Part shown: positions 8,328 through 18,274 of the stretch, piece by piece | Position numbering within the stretch: the first letter of the stretch is position 1 | Layout: each line of letters starts with the position of its first letter | From: Muribaculum sp. | Lineage (GTDB): Bacteria; Bacteroidota; Bacteroidia; Bacteroidales; Muribaculaceae | Reading direction: 5' to 3' | Assembly (NCBI GenBank): GCA_023666965.1 | Contig: JAMPAZ010000001.1 | Coordinates: 741,588 to 774,052, forward strand | Length of the DNA stretch: 32,465 bases | Made by a program: the position numbers and the translations under genes | The notes under the pieces: model-generated | What the model was told of the DNA's origin: nothing | Databases searched by the model: none | Seen by the model: the letters and a program-made list of their open reading frames with translations, nothing else

Positions 8328-8365
8328 AAAAGGGATTTGACCGGCTCCCCCGGCAAATCCCTTTT
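8328..8365. terminator. Bidirectional terminator between gdhA and the PUL operon
   Basis: A perfect 12-bp stem (8328-8339 with 8354-8365, arm AAAAGGGATTTG) has an inner CCGG/CCGG helix. On the plus strand it ends in four T residues; on the minus strand in six. It lies between the converging ends of gdhA and the GH31 gene and probably ends both transcripts. Confidence 0.8.
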
Positions 8366-8463
8366 CGCATTTTGGGTTATTTCAGATTAGTGGACAGGCA
8401 ATTTTGTTTATCCATCCATTGTGCTGGCAGTACATATTTAGCTATGCTAAATTACGGAGAGAA

Positions 8464-10713
8464 TTAGAGGTCGTAGGTGATTGTTACGGGTTTGCGTATG
8501 TCGGTGGGAGCAACTGTCACTGATGGGCAGTTTTTGTCGGAATCAACCGTTACCTGGGCTTTTTTGCCGTTGACTTTGACCGTAGAGCTGTCATTGAGTC
8601 CGGGCAAAAGCAGACGGTAGCCTCTTTTTGTCACTTGGCCCGGATATGTGCCTTCGGTAGGTGCGACGGTGACTGTCGCCTTGTTGCCGATCTGTTTGTA
8701 GGTCAGGTCGGTGGTGGCATATACGCCCCTTTGGTAGTCGAGCGATATTCCGTCGTCTTCATACAGAGAGTATGTGTTTTCGACATCGCCTGCGGCCGGG
8801 TAGACGCGCATTACAAGAGTTGTGAGATCTGCCGTGGCGGGGCGAGGAGTATATGGTTGTGTGGGCAGAATCCATCCCCCTTTTATGTACATCGGAAATT
8901 CGTCGAGCGACTTGCTGACTGTTAGTGTCTGTCCGCCATCAACACGTTCGTGGGTGAAATAGTCATACCAAACCTCGCCGGAAGGGAACCATACAGTCTG
9001 CGATGCAATCTTGTCGGGGCCTTCGCCGGGAGTGGTAATCGGCGCGGCGAGTATCAGGTCGCCGAATGTGAACTGTTGGGGGACTTTAAATGCTTCTTTT
9101 TCGTGGCCGAAGTCGATATACATGCTTCTGTTGAGGGGTAACATGGTGTTGTGGGTTTGCCATACGCTGCTGTAAATGTATGGCATGAGTTCAGAACGCA
9201 TATGGTACATCTTGCGCATGGCCGTTGTCTCACGGTCGCCACTGATCCACGGACGGCGGTCGAGGCGGGCATCTTTGGTGGAGTGCACGCGCAAAGCGGC
9301 CGAAAGTGCTCCGAATTGAGTCCAGCGTGCAGTCAGTTCGGGATTCGGCTCGCCACGGAATCCGCCGATGTCATGTGCCCAATAGTAGCATCCGCCATTA
9401 CCGCTTCCGGATGTAAGTTTGACTTCAAACGCGAGCATTTCCCAATTAGCCTGTGCGTCGCCTGAGAATTGGATCGGATGGCGATGGTCGCCCCACCCGG
9501 CCCAGCGCGAGTAGCCTGCGCCGCGCTTGTTGTTGCGCATGGAGTTGCGGTAGTATAGTTCGTTGATCCATGCTAAAGTGGTGGTATTTGTTCCGGGAAC
9601 ATACGGGTATAGGTAGTTTTGTTGCCAATCAAGCCACCAAAAGTCAACGCCTATATCTTCCGAAGGGTGGTGGGCAAATTCAAAGAACTGTTTCATGTAT
9701 TCGGGGTCGCCGGGGTTGAAGAGGGGAACTTCACCGTCCTTTAAACCAAGAGCTTTTGCGAATCCGGGATAGTTTTCTTCGTGCGGACGAATGCCGTCGT
9801 GGGGATGGTCATTGAGCGAAACTGTAATTCCACGGCTGTGGATTGAGTCGAGTAGTGCCTTCGGGTCGGGGATAAGTTCGCGGTTCCACGTATAGCCGTT
9901 CCAGTTTAAGTGTCCGTTATGGCCTGTGCCGACAGTAGCGTCGTTTGTGTGCCATCCCATGTCGAACACAATGTTGTCGAGCGGGAAGTCGTTCTCGTCA
10001 TATCCGCGAATTATGTCGAGGAATTCGTCGGAGGTATAGTCCCAGTATCGGCAGTACCAGACACCATGGATGTACTTTCTGGTCATGGGGACCTTACCGC
10101 TGATGGCTCCGAGCGATGCAAGAGCCGCCTTATAGTCGTTGCCATAGATGAAGCAATACTGGTCCTGAATGTGGTTTTTTGTGTCGCGGGGCTGAATCCA
10201 TCCGTCTATGAGGATGTCTGAACGGCCGTCGTCGATCATGTACCATCCGTCGGTGCTCAGTAGCCCGTCGTCCATCGGAATTTCTCCCGTCACACGGTCA
10301 AGTGTTTCCACCGGGCCTCCAAGATTATTCTTGGTGATGAAGCGGTTCGTAAATTTTTTCTCTTTGCCGTTCAGCGTAAAAAACACGTTGAGATTGGCCG
10401 TCGAGAACGGGAACCCGTCGTTGTGGTAGCGGATTCGGAGGGCGGGGGTTGTGATTTCATACCAGTCGCCGTCGAGCTTAGTAACGTTTATGGAGTCGGG
10501 ACTGAGGGTGTTGGATCGGTCATAGGCGAACATGGTGGGTTCATCAATGAATTTGCCGTCGTTGGCATATTCAAGACGAAGGAGAGTGGGGGTGATAACT
10601 GTCATTCGGGCATTCCCGAACACCAGGGGATTGCCCTTGGTGTCCGTGGAGGCTACAGCTGATGAGAACCCGAGAGTCAGCAGCAGGATGATTGAAAATA
10701 CTCGATTAAACAT
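8464..10713 (-). CDS. Glycoside hydrolase family 31 alpha-glycosidase, periplasmic
   Basis: The 749-residue protein has a type I signal peptide (MFNRVFSIILLLTLGFSSAVA) and no lipobox, so periplasmic location is likely. After an N-terminal beta-sandwich (about 25-195) comes the (beta/alpha)8 barrel. The predicted nucleophile is D362 in FWWLDWQQ and the acid/base D419 in SGDAQANW. HDIGGF and a C-terminal beta domain (DUF5110-like, about 600-749) complete the usual GH31 architecture. The family mostly cleaves terminal alpha-glucosyl, alpha-xylosyl or related residues from oligosaccharides; the exact specificity cannot be read from the motifs. It is the last gene of the PUL operon, 16 bases after the phosphoesterase gene, and is the only glycoside hydrolase in the locus. 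Confidence 0.9.
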   Translation of the reverse strand: MFNRVFSIILLLTLGFSSAVASTDTKGNPLVFGNARMTVITPTLLRLEYANDGKFIDEPTMFAYDRSNTLSPDSINVTKLDGDWYEITTPALRIRYHNDGFPFSTANLNVFFTLNGKEKKFTNRFITKNNLGGPVETLDRVTGEIPMDDGLLSTDGWYMIDDGRSDILIDGWIQPRDTKNHIQDQYCFIYGNDYKAALASLGAISGKVPMTRKYIHGVWYCRYWDYTSDEFLDIIRGYDENDFPLDNIVFDMGWHTNDATVGTGHNGHLNWNGYTWNRELIPDPKALLDSIHSRGITVSLNDHPHDGIRPHEENYPGFAKALGLKDGEVPLFNPGDPEYMKQFFEFAHHPSEDIGVDFWWLDWQQNYLYPYVPGTNTTTLAWINELYYRNSMRNNKRGAGYSRWAGWGDHRHPIQFSGDAQANWEMLAFEVKLTSGSGNGGCYYWAHDIGGFRGEPNPELTARWTQFGALSAALRVHSTKDARLDRRPWISGDRETTAMRKMYHMRSELMPYIYSSVWQTHNTMLPLNRSMYIDFGHEKEAFKVPQQFTFGDLILAAPITTPGEGPDKIASQTVWFPSGEVWYDYFTHERVDGGQTLTVSKSLDEFPMYIKGGWILPTQPYTPRPATADLTTLVMRVYPAAGDVENTYSLYEDDGISLDYQRGVYATTDLTYKQIGNKATVTVAPTEGTYPGQVTKRGYRLLLPGLNDSSTVKVNGKKAQVTVDSDKNCPSVTVAPTDIRKPVTITYDL

Positions 10714-10729
10714 TGATAGGGTATTGAAT

Positions 10730-12256
10730 TTATTGGTTATTAACTGACGCGGTGTAAACGTTGCCGAATGTGTCAGCGGCTCGGACTGTGATGGTCTGCC
10801 ACTGGGGGTTAGACGGCTTATAGAGGAACATGTGGTCGTTGTTTTCTTCGGGTTCGGCCGAGGGTCGCTTTTCCCAGGAATTGTTCCCTTGAAGAGTCTT
10901 TACGGCTTCAGGGTCAAAAGTCTTGGTGTTTGCAAGCGGGGTCCATGCTCCACCGTCTTCCTGAATCTCAACAGTCCAGTCGGTGTGCCAGAAAAATACA
11001 TTGACAAGAAGATTCTCGTTGTCGACTTTTATCGGTGTACCGTCTGTGTTTTTGCCGAAGCGGTACGAAGCTTCATCCGGAAGATAAATCTTAATCTGGT
11101 AGTCGCGTGGAGTCTCCGAACCGACGTAATATTTGTCGACCACTTCGTTGCCGTTAAATTCGAGCACCGCATATCCGCGAGGGCTTCCGTCATTACAGAT
11201 AACGCCGTTCCAGTACGCACCCATCACGGCCCCTATGGTAGTCTCGTTGATGTTGTCGGCAATGGTGGTGATATAATTGTTGTGGGAGTGGCCGGAGAGA
11301 ATCTGCACCTGGTGGTAGTCCTTTACGAGGTCGTAAAGAGCTTCGTTGTTAGTCACCTTGCCGGACGAATTACGGCGCATGGTGGGTATGTGCGTTGCAA
11401 TCAGAATCGACTTGTCCTTGTCGACATACTGCAGGTCGTTTTTGAGCCATTCGAGCTGTTGGTCGGTGATAGTAGCGGTATAATCGTTGCGTCCCGTCAC
11501 TCCGCGGTATAGAACGTCGTCAAGCACTACAAGGTGCCAGTCGCCGATGTTGCAGGAGTAGTACGTAGGACCAAGTGCGTTGCGGAAGTCGCTGTCCGAC
11601 TCCGTGTCGTTCTTAATCGATTCGTTGTGGTCGTGATTTCCGATTACTGAGAACATCGGGATGCCCGGGCGAGTGACCATCATCTTATACGTAGGAAACA
11701 GCGATGGATTGTTCCACACGAGGTCGCCGAGCGAGATGCCGAAAACATTGCCGGTAAGCGAAGCGGCGAAGTCTACCATGTTCGACATTATGTCGTCGTT
11801 CCAGATGGCTACGTCCAGATCGTCGCCGATCTGTGGATCTGCTATGGTGAAGAGCTTGAAATTTTGTGCAACCTGACGGCTTTTCAGCTTGAAGTTGACC
11901 TGAATCACTGCATCTTCGGCAAAGTTGAGGGTTTTATAGATTTTGGGCAGGCCGCTTTCTTCGGGAATAGAGCAGTCGGCCGGGATCGATACGAACACGT
12001 GTTGGCGTCCTACGGAGCGCATTTGATATTCTCCGTTTTCGTCAGTCGCCACGACGTTAACGCCGTCGCTTACTACGATGCCTTGTCGAGGAGCACCGTC
12101 GACGGTCACTCTTCCGACTACGTTCATGCCGGGCCGATGCTGGATAGTGAGTTCTTCATTTTCAACACCGTCGCGGTGTGCCACCTTGTTTTCTTCACAA
12201 GATGTCAACATGGTGGCAACCAACGCGGAATATGTCAGATATTTAAAGAGTTTCAT
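10730..12256 (-). CDS. Calcineurin-like phosphoesterase lipoprotein of the PUL
   Basis: The 508-residue protein has a lipoprotein signal with lipobox LTSC (C20). The Cys is followed by EENK, an acidic start like Bacteroidota surface-export signals. Three regions follow: an Ig-like N-terminal domain (about 45-130, VVGRVTVDGAPRQGIVVSDG), the metallophosphoesterase core (about 130-350) and a C-terminal domain, matching the MetallophosN/core/MetallophosC architecture. Metal-binding blocks are ADPQ (Gln where many relatives have His), LGDLVW, GNHDHN (N207, H208), ATHIP and LSGHSHNNY. The family hydrolyses phosphomonoesters or diesters; the substrate is unknown. Its place between SusD and GH31 suggests action on a phosphorylated glycan. 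A very similar protein is encoded at 19595-21088. Confidence 0.88.
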   Translation of the reverse strand: MKLFKYLTYSALVATMLTSCEENKVAHRDGVENEELTIQHRPGMNVVGRVTVDGAPRQGIVVSDGVNVVATDENGEYQMRSVGRQHVFVSIPADCSIPEESGLPKIYKTLNFAEDAVIQVNFKLKSRQVAQNFKLFTIADPQIGDDLDVAIWNDDIMSNMVDFAASLTGNVFGISLGDLVWNNPSLFPTYKMMVTRPGIPMFSVIGNHDHNESIKNDTESDSDFRNALGPTYYSCNIGDWHLVVLDDVLYRGVTGRNDYTATITDQQLEWLKNDLQYVDKDKSILIATHIPTMRRNSSGKVTNNEALYDLVKDYHQVQILSGHSHNNYITTIADNINETTIGAVMGAYWNGVICNDGSPRGYAVLEFNGNEVVDKYYVGSETPRDYQIKIYLPDEASYRFGKNTDGTPIKVDNENLLVNVFFWHTDWTVEIQEDGGAWTPLANTKTFDPEAVKTLQGNNSWEKRPSAEPEENNDHMFLYKPSNPQWQTITVRAADTFGNVYTASVNNQ

Positions 12257-12308
12257 TTATTCTAAAAAGTGTGATTCGTTAAAATGTATTAGGTTGATAA
12301 TAAGCGAT

Positions 12309-13961
12309 TTAATAGCCGGGATTCTGAGTCAACAGCGGATTTCCGGCAATGGCGGTGCTGGGCAGAGGGAAGAGTCGCTTGGTAGCGTCAGAAGGCTGGT
12401 GGTCCCACCATGATTCGGTTTCCCAAAGTCCGAGACGGATGAGGTCGGTGCGGCGACGTCCCTCGCCAAGGAACTCAATCATCCATTCGTCGGCCAGTCG
12501 ATAGATGTCGAAATTGTCGGGCACGGGATCCGGATCAACACCACCCTGGAAGTTGCGGGCACGTACCTTGTTGATTAAGTCGGCCGCTTCACTTTTACGT
12601 CCGTCGCGCCAGTAGCATTCTGCAAGCATGTAGTAAACTTCTGTCAGACGTATCACCGGGCAATCGGGATTCCAAAGATACTGAATATCTGCGTTATTTG
12701 GAATAGGCGCCTTCACTAATCTCACACCTGAATCTTCAGACCCGGCGAGCATATTGGATTCTTTACCCGTCACGTTAATATAGTCTTTGAGAACGATGTC
12801 TTGCCCGGCCTTGTCTTTCATGCCTTTAACGGTTTTGCCGGTAAGTGGATTAGTCTGCAGACCTACGCAGAACATACCTTGATATTTCTTGCCTCCGAGA
12901 TATACATAGGGCTTTTTGCGGAGATCCTTGTCGTGGAATTTTTCGTAGGTATTGCCGAGTTTCCAGTCGGAATATACCGGGCTGCCTTCTGATTCACGAG
13001 AGGGGGTCAGACAAAATCCATTGTAGATGGATGCGGGGAATGCCACGTCGAAGTAGTCGCGAGCCTGCTGGCTGTAGAAGTAGCGGTAGTACCAGTTCCA
13101 TTCGAGCTTTGCATTTTCGGAAGGTACATTCCAGATGGCTTCGGGCGACTTGTCATTGTCAAACGAGTGTGGACCGTACCAGGTAGGGTCGAGGTCGTAT
13201 TTCCCGTAAACGCCTTTAATGATGTCTTCGCATATTTTGGCAGCATCGGCAAAACGGTCGACTCCGGTATAAGACTTTGAATTGAAGTAAAGCTGGGCGA
13301 GCAAGGTTGCGGCGGCGGCCTGTTTGATGTAACCATCTTCGCTTGCTCCGAGTACTTCTTTCTTAGTCAGCTGAGGAATGGCATCTTTGAAGAGTTTCTC
13401 GATAAAGTTGAAGGTCTCTTGGGCAGTTGAGCGAGATGTCACGGCATCGTTTACTGAGCTGTACAGAGCCATTCCGCCGAAGAAGTCAAGACCTCTCATA
13501 TAGTAATAGGCCATGATGGAGTTTAGCTGATTCAGGTGGTCGGCCTTAACTGCATCGTTTAGTCCGAGTGAGTTATAGTTGACTCCTGCCAGGTCCTCGT
13601 ATGCTTCCAAAGCGCGAGCTACTCCTTGCACCGTCCCTGTGTAGGTGTTTTCCACGAAGCGGTCGTCCGGTGCCCAGGTGTGGTACTGCAGGCGCAGATA
13701 TTCCCCGTTGTTGTAGAAGTCCGAGCCTCGTGTGGGGCAGGTCATTTCATCGGAGGTCAGCTCTTGAAGGTACCAGCGGTCAGCTCCGATATACCATTTC
13801 CAGTGGGTAAACGGACGCGATAGAATCGCATAGGTGTTCTCCGGACTGGTGATAAACGTGTCGGGGGTCACGCTTGAGTAGTATACCTCGTCAAGGTCGC
13901 AAGAGTTCAATGCTACGGCACCGAATAGGGCCATGAGTGTATATTTTAGTTTTTTCATCAT
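12309..13961 (-). CDS. SusD/RagB-family surface glycan-binding lipoprotein
   Basis: The 550-residue lipoprotein has lipobox LNSC (C21) followed by acidic residues (DLDE), consistent with export to the cell surface. The N-terminal segment YYSSVTPDTFITSPENTYA and the C-terminal block LTEVYYMLAECYWRDGRKSEAADLINKVRARNF (here cited by key residues E, Y, AE, A, N, R) followed by LADEWMIEFLGEGRRRTDLIRLG are hallmark SusD features, the latter part of its TPR-like fold. SusD proteins form the lid of the SusC channel and bind the incoming glycan. The gene lies 28 bases after SusC and 52 before the phosphoesterase. Length is normal for the family. Confidence 0.95.
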   Translation of the reverse strand: MMKKLKYTLMALFGAVALNSCDLDEVYYSSVTPDTFITSPENTYAILSRPFTHWKWYIGADRWYLQELTSDEMTCPTRGSDFYNNGEYLRLQYHTWAPDDRFVENTYTGTVQGVARALEAYEDLAGVNYNSLGLNDAVKADHLNQLNSIMAYYYMRGLDFFGGMALYSSVNDAVTSRSTAQETFNFIEKLFKDAIPQLTKKEVLGASEDGYIKQAAAATLLAQLYFNSKSYTGVDRFADAAKICEDIIKGVYGKYDLDPTWYGPHSFDNDKSPEAIWNVPSENAKLEWNWYYRYFYSQQARDYFDVAFPASIYNGFCLTPSRESEGSPVYSDWKLGNTYEKFHDKDLRKKPYVYLGGKKYQGMFCVGLQTNPLTGKTVKGMKDKAGQDIVLKDYINVTGKESNMLAGSEDSGVRLVKAPIPNNADIQYLWNPDCPVIRLTEVYYMLAECYWRDGRKSEAADLINKVRARNFQGGVDPDPVPDNFDIYRLADEWMIEFLGEGRRRTDLIRLGLWETESWWDHQPSDATKRLFPLPSTAIAGNPLLTQNPGY

Positions 13962-13989
13962 GTTATTTTCGTAAGTATAGGTTTGGTGT

Positions 13990-16953
13990 TTAGAAAGTCA
14001 ATTGCGCACCGAATGTCCAGCGGGTGGTCTGCGGATACATGCTTGTGGAGCTTCTTACGTATTCAATTCCGGGGAAAAGGCCGTTGATGTCCACTTCCGG
14101 ATTGTAGCCGTTGTACTTGGTGAAAGTGACGAGGTCCCGAGCAGTTACGTACAGACGGGCGCGGGTGAGGAACTTATTCCAACGCGAAGTGTCGAGAGTG
14201 TAACCTAAGGTCAGCGCGTCAATCTTAAAGAATGATCCGTCAGAGATAAAGTAGTCTGAAGTGATGCGGGTATCGTTGATGGCCTTGTTGTCGGTGTAGG
14301 CAATCTTAAGCACATTTTCTTGAGAAGAGGACTTAAGACCGTGGTAAAGGTTGATCTGACTGAATACGTCGTAGTCTATCCATGAGCGGAGCGACAGTCC
14401 GAGATCGAAATTGCGATAGCGGAAATTGTGGTCCATAGAGAGGATGAGCTTTGGTACGGCATTGCCTACATAGTGCTTGTTTTCGTCTACAAGATTGTTG
14501 ACCGAGCCGTCGCGTGCGGGTACTACGTTCATATCCTTGTCGTAGATGAGCCACTTGCCGTCGGCATCGAGGCCTGCATGTTTAAACACCCAGAACTGTC
14601 CGATGGTGGAGCCATTGATGATTTTGCTTGCATAACCCATAGATGCCGGGAACGAATCGCCGTAAAGATATGAGTTTGCGGCTCCAAGATTCTTGACTTT
14701 CGACGAGTTTTGAGACGCTCTGAGGGTCGAAGTCCATGAGAAATGACGCGACTTAATGATGTCGGCACCGATTTCAAATTCCCAACCGTCGTTGGTAAGG
14801 CTTCCGACATTCTTCATAATGGTGTCGTAGAGCATGGGCGGAACGGGAGCCGGAACTTCAAACAGCATGTCGTCTACCTGACGGTGGTAAAGGTCAAATT
14901 TACCATAAAGCCTATTGTTGAAGAATGAGTAGTCGATACCGACGTTGAACTCTTTCTTTTCTTCCCACTTCAAATCGGGGTTGATGTTACGGGTAGAACC
15001 GTAGCCGGGTTGCCAAATTCCCAGAGTGGGCCATAGGTCGTTGGACTTATATGTGCGGACTGTATAGCCGGATCCGAAGTCATTGTTACCTGTCACGCCG
15101 TAGCCTACGCGCAGCTTGAGGTCGTTGATCCATTCTGCATCTTCAAGGAACTTTTCATTACTGATGCGCCATCCGCCGGAGATTGACCAGAAGTTACCCC
15201 AACGGTTGTTGGGCCCGAACTTGGAACTGCCTTCACGGCGATAGCTTACAGTGGCCATGTATGTGTCGCGGAAAGAGTAGTTTGCGCGTCCGAACAAGGC
15301 AAGCAGTCGTTCGCGTGGATCTTTGCGCGAAGTCATGGTGGCGTATCCGTCAGAAAGGTCTGTACCGGCCGACATGTCCCAACCTCCGATTCCGTCTACT
15401 GTGAAGTTGGCGTTTGTCATGCTGAAGGCTTCACCCATTTCTTCGTAGAAGCTCCAGCCTGCCACGGCGTCAAAACGGTGGTTCACCCCGAAGTCGCGCA
15501 TAAAAGTCGCATAAGCTTCAAACGACTTGTTGAAAGTCTTTGAGTATTGGTGTTCTGCCTGACCGCGCTTGCTTGAGTCGATGCTGTTGCGGTGGTTCTG
15601 GTTGTAATAGAGGTACTTCTGGTATTGACGTTGGTCAAGACCCATAGTTCCCTGTATCCAAAGTCCGTCAAGGAGGGTGATCTTAAGTGTCGCGTCGGCA
15701 AGAAGCCATTGGTCTTTTCCGCTATAGTCCTGATATTCGATGTCGGCAACGGGATTCCAGTCAGTGCCTGAAAATCCGATAGTGTTGACATTGTATTTTG
15801 TCGGGTTGTTAGGGTCCATCAACGGAATGGTTGGATTGAGCTGAATAGCTTTCTGGAATGTGTAGGATCCGTTTCGGCGGTCGCGGTCGGCTTGACGGTA
15901 TTGGGCCTTCATTGAAATTTCCACTTTCCCGTCCCACATCTGATAGCGGCCGTTGATGCGGCCCGAGTAGTCGGCGCGTCCGTCACCGAGCACTACGCCT
16001 TCTTGATTCTGATAGACGAGCGAGGTGTAGAGCTGGAGCGATTTAGTACCTCCGGAGATTGAGAGCGAATGGCGCTGCGACAGCGGATTGCTGCGGGTCA
16101 GTTCGCTATACCAGTCGGTGTCGGATCCGTAGTCCTGGCCTATGCCGTATTCGATATATTCTTGAGAAGAGAGCAGGTCAAGGTGCTTACGTACGCTTTC
16201 GGTAGAGAGTTCTACAGAGTAGGTGACTTGAGTCTTGCCTTCTTTGGCACGCTTCGTGGTGACGAGAATGACACCGGCGGCGGCACGTGTACCGTAAATT
16301 GCGCCGGCAGAAGCATCTTTAAGCACGTCGATCGACTCGATGTCTTCTTGGTTGATGGCTCGGAGATCTCCTCCGGGGACTCCGTCAATTACCACCAGAG
16401 GACCCTGACCGGCATTTACCGAGGCCACACCGCGCAGCTGATAGCTGTTTGATGCGTTGGGGCTCGCGCTTCCCGAGATGGTCAGGCCCGACACTTTCCC
16501 TTGAAGGGCTGTGGCGATGGTCGAACCGCCAAGACCGGAGATTAAGTTGTCGCCCTTTATAGAAGTTATTGACGATGTTACGCGCTTCTTCTCCATCGTT
16601 CCGTATCCTACGACCACTACGTCTTTAAGAAGGGTGGCGCTCTCTTTCAACACGATGTCGAGATGAGTCTGGTCGGCTATGCGGATTGTAGCAGTTTCGT
16701 AGCCTACGGACGACACGCGAATCTCCTGGCCTTTCTTGGCATCGATGGTGAAGTTGCCGTCGAGGTCGGCCGCGGTACCAACGGAAGTGCCGGTAATCAT
16801 TACTGTGGCTCCGATGAGGGGTTCTCCCGTGGAGTCGGTCACTGTTCCGGTAATCTGAGCGATGGCCGAGGAAAGACTTCCTGAGACCACGCACATAAGT
16901 AGTATGCAAATTATCTTATTCAGATTTATTGCTTTCGTAAATCTGGATGTCAT
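13990..16953 (-). CDS. SusC/RagA-family TonB-dependent outer membrane transporter
   Basis: The 987-residue protein has a signal peptide (about 1-32) and then a carboxypeptidase-regulatory-like domain (ITGTVTDSTGEPLIGATV, about 33-110). The plug domain follows (VVVVGYGTMEKKRVTSSI through IDVLKDASAGAIYGTRAA), then a large beta-barrel ending in the C-terminal aromatic signature WTFGAQLTF. It imports oligosaccharides across the outer membrane using TonB energy, together with the SusD-like partner encoded next. Start and length are normal for SusC. Two lipoprotein genes precede it in the operon, which is the reverse of the common SusC-SusD-lipoprotein order. Confidence 0.96.
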   Translation of the reverse strand: MTSRFTKAINLNKIICILLMCVVSGSLSSAIAQITGTVTDSTGEPLIGATVMITGTSVGTAADLDGNFTIDAKKGQEIRVSSVGYETATIRIADQTHLDIVLKESATLLKDVVVVGYGTMEKKRVTSSITSIKGDNLISGLGGSTIATALQGKVSGLTISGSASPNASNSYQLRGVASVNAGQGPLVVIDGVPGGDLRAINQEDIESIDVLKDASAGAIYGTRAAAGVILVTTKRAKEGKTQVTYSVELSTESVRKHLDLLSSQEYIEYGIGQDYGSDTDWYSELTRSNPLSQRHSLSISGGTKSLQLYTSLVYQNQEGVVLGDGRADYSGRINGRYQMWDGKVEISMKAQYRQADRDRRNGSYTFQKAIQLNPTIPLMDPNNPTKYNVNTIGFSGTDWNPVADIEYQDYSGKDQWLLADATLKITLLDGLWIQGTMGLDQRQYQKYLYYNQNHRNSIDSSKRGQAEHQYSKTFNKSFEAYATFMRDFGVNHRFDAVAGWSFYEEMGEAFSMTNANFTVDGIGGWDMSAGTDLSDGYATMTSRKDPRERLLALFGRANYSFRDTYMATVSYRREGSSKFGPNNRWGNFWSISGGWRISNEKFLEDAEWINDLKLRVGYGVTGNNDFGSGYTVRTYKSNDLWPTLGIWQPGYGSTRNINPDLKWEEKKEFNVGIDYSFFNNRLYGKFDLYHRQVDDMLFEVPAPVPPMLYDTIMKNVGSLTNDGWEFEIGADIIKSRHFSWTSTLRASQNSSKVKNLGAANSYLYGDSFPASMGYASKIINGSTIGQFWVFKHAGLDADGKWLIYDKDMNVVPARDGSVNNLVDENKHYVGNAVPKLILSMDHNFRYRNFDLGLSLRSWIDYDVFSQINLYHGLKSSSQENVLKIAYTDNKAINDTRITSDYFISDGSFFKIDALTLGYTLDTSRWNKFLTRARLYVTARDLVTFTKYNGYNPEVDINGLFPGIEYVRSSTSMYPQTTRWTFGAQLTF

Positions 16954-16971
16954 AGTATTTTCTAAGAGATA

Positions 16972-18255
16972 TTAGTTAGATGTGTCTAAACGTGTAACTT
17001 TAATATTGTCGAGGAACCAGCGGTAGTAGCCAGAGCTTAAACCGAATTGGGTCGAGCGAATTTTAATTCGTGTTGACGCTGTAGCTCCATTGATAACGAC
17101 AGAACCGTCTTTCCACTGCCAGTTGATGGTCTTGTCGGAATTGTTAATGGGTTCGAGCGGTGAGCTTAAATAAGGCGTTTCTCCGCCGATGATCTGTCCG
17201 TCGCCTTCGATTTCAACGGATACGGTAACGTTGTCGGTTCCGTTCTTGGCAAAGCTGAACGATACTTCGATGTTTGCTACGCAACCTTCTTCTATGTCAA
17301 GAGGGTTAAGGAGTTCCACACCGGTCTGATTTTTTCCCTTGCCCATCTTGATATAGCCGTCGGCAACGTAAATACAGCTTCCACCGGGATTAAGGTCGAT
17401 TAATGTGCTTTCAAATGCCGAGCGCAGGAGTTCATTACCGTTGCTGTATATTGGAAGAGTATTTCCTTTTGATCCATTGACGCTTCCTACTTGGTCCTGG
17501 CACTTGTCGGGATTAAGGAGCGCGGCTTCGTGTGCCCAATCAAAGGTCTCGGAGAAATATACGTGGCCTACAGGTTTTGAGTCGGGGTTGATTTTGCCAA
17601 GCTGATCTACGTTGATGGGAAATTCAGTTTTTCCAACTATGACGAGAACTTTAGCGTGGCGTGGGTTGGTCGATTCATTTCGACTCAAAGTGAGCGATAC
17701 TTCCGTCTTTCCTGCGGGTCCGGATGAGGGGTTGGCGGTAATCCAGTCGCATCCTTCCGACATGCTGATATTCCATGGGTGGTTGGATTCGATGGTAAAT
17801 GTCGGCATTTCGTCGTTTTCATCAAGTCCGCCTGCCGAGGCAACGATGAATTCCTTTGAGATCTCCATTTCTATGGTTTTCATCTTTTGGGTGACGCCTA
17901 CTTGTTCGGGCTTCCCTCCGTTTAGTTGGAATTCGATGACTCCATAGCGGTCTTGTCCGGTGAAGTTCTCTTCGGCCGAGATGTGGATGGTCACTCGTCC
18001 GCGGTCGCCGCTTTCGTAGTTTACGTGAATCCATTCCGGAGCGTAGGCCACTTTCCATCCGTCATTTGCTCCAAGTTGGAACGATGCGGGAATGCCTTCA
18101 ACAGTGAACCCGTTGTCTTCGAGTACTATCTCGTTTTCAGTGGCATCAATATAAGGTGGGGCATCTTTTTCGTTGTCGCAGCTCGTCAGGGCCGGAAATC
18201 CGCAAAGAAGCACTGCGCTAAGAGCTATGTATGAGAATTTATTTTTAAAGTTCAT
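16972..18255 (-). CDS. BACON-domain lipoprotein, putative surface glycan-binding protein
   Basis: The 427-residue lipoprotein has lipobox LTSC (C26) followed by DNEKD, an acidic stretch suggesting surface display. Two successive BACON-like Ig folds (about 40-125 and 128-222) are marked by FQLGANDGWKVAYAPEWI...VTQKM and by FTIESNHPWNISMSEGCDWI...VDQLG. The C-terminal half starts with YFSETFDWA and ends YYRWFLDNIKV, and resembles a jelly-roll carbohydrate-binding module. The same C-terminal pattern occurs in the gene just upstream, so the pair arose by duplication with one BACON unit more here. No catalytic motif is visible. The gene is second in the PUL operon, 18 bases before susC. A role in glycan capture is inferred from context. 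Confidence 0.78.
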   Translation of the reverse strand: MNFKNKFSYIALSAVLLCGFPALTSCDNEKDAPPYIDATENEIVLEDNGFTVEGIPASFQLGANDGWKVAYAPEWIHVNYESGDRGRVTIHISAEENFTGQDRYGVIEFQLNGGKPEQVGVTQKMKTIEMEISKEFIVASAGGLDENDEMPTFTIESNHPWNISMSEGCDWITANPSSGPAGKTEVSLTLSRNESTNPRHAKVLVIVGKTEFPINVDQLGKINPDSKPVGHVYFSETFDWAHEAALLNPDKCQDQVGSVNGSKGNTLPIYSNGNELLRSAFESTLIDLNPGGSCIYVADGYIKMGKGKNQTGVELLNPLDIEEGCVANIEVSFSFAKNGTDNVTVSVEIEGDGQIIGGETPYLSSPLEPINNSDKTINWQWKDGSVVINGATASTRIKIRSTQFGLSSGYYRWFLDNIKVTRLDTSN

Positions 18256-18274
18256 AGATTAAAAATTTGGTTTC

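Noticed and set aside
8436-8452. Short palindrome (TTAGC/GCTAA) after the GH31 stop as the operon terminator
   Set aside because: Stem of at most 7 bp, AT-rich and without a U-run; the hairpin at 8328-8365 is much stronger and works in both directions.
10832-11512. 226-codon open frame antisense to the phosphoesterase gene
   Set aside because: Fully inside a well-supported gene on the other strand, with valine-rich, low-information sequence typical of antisense shadows.
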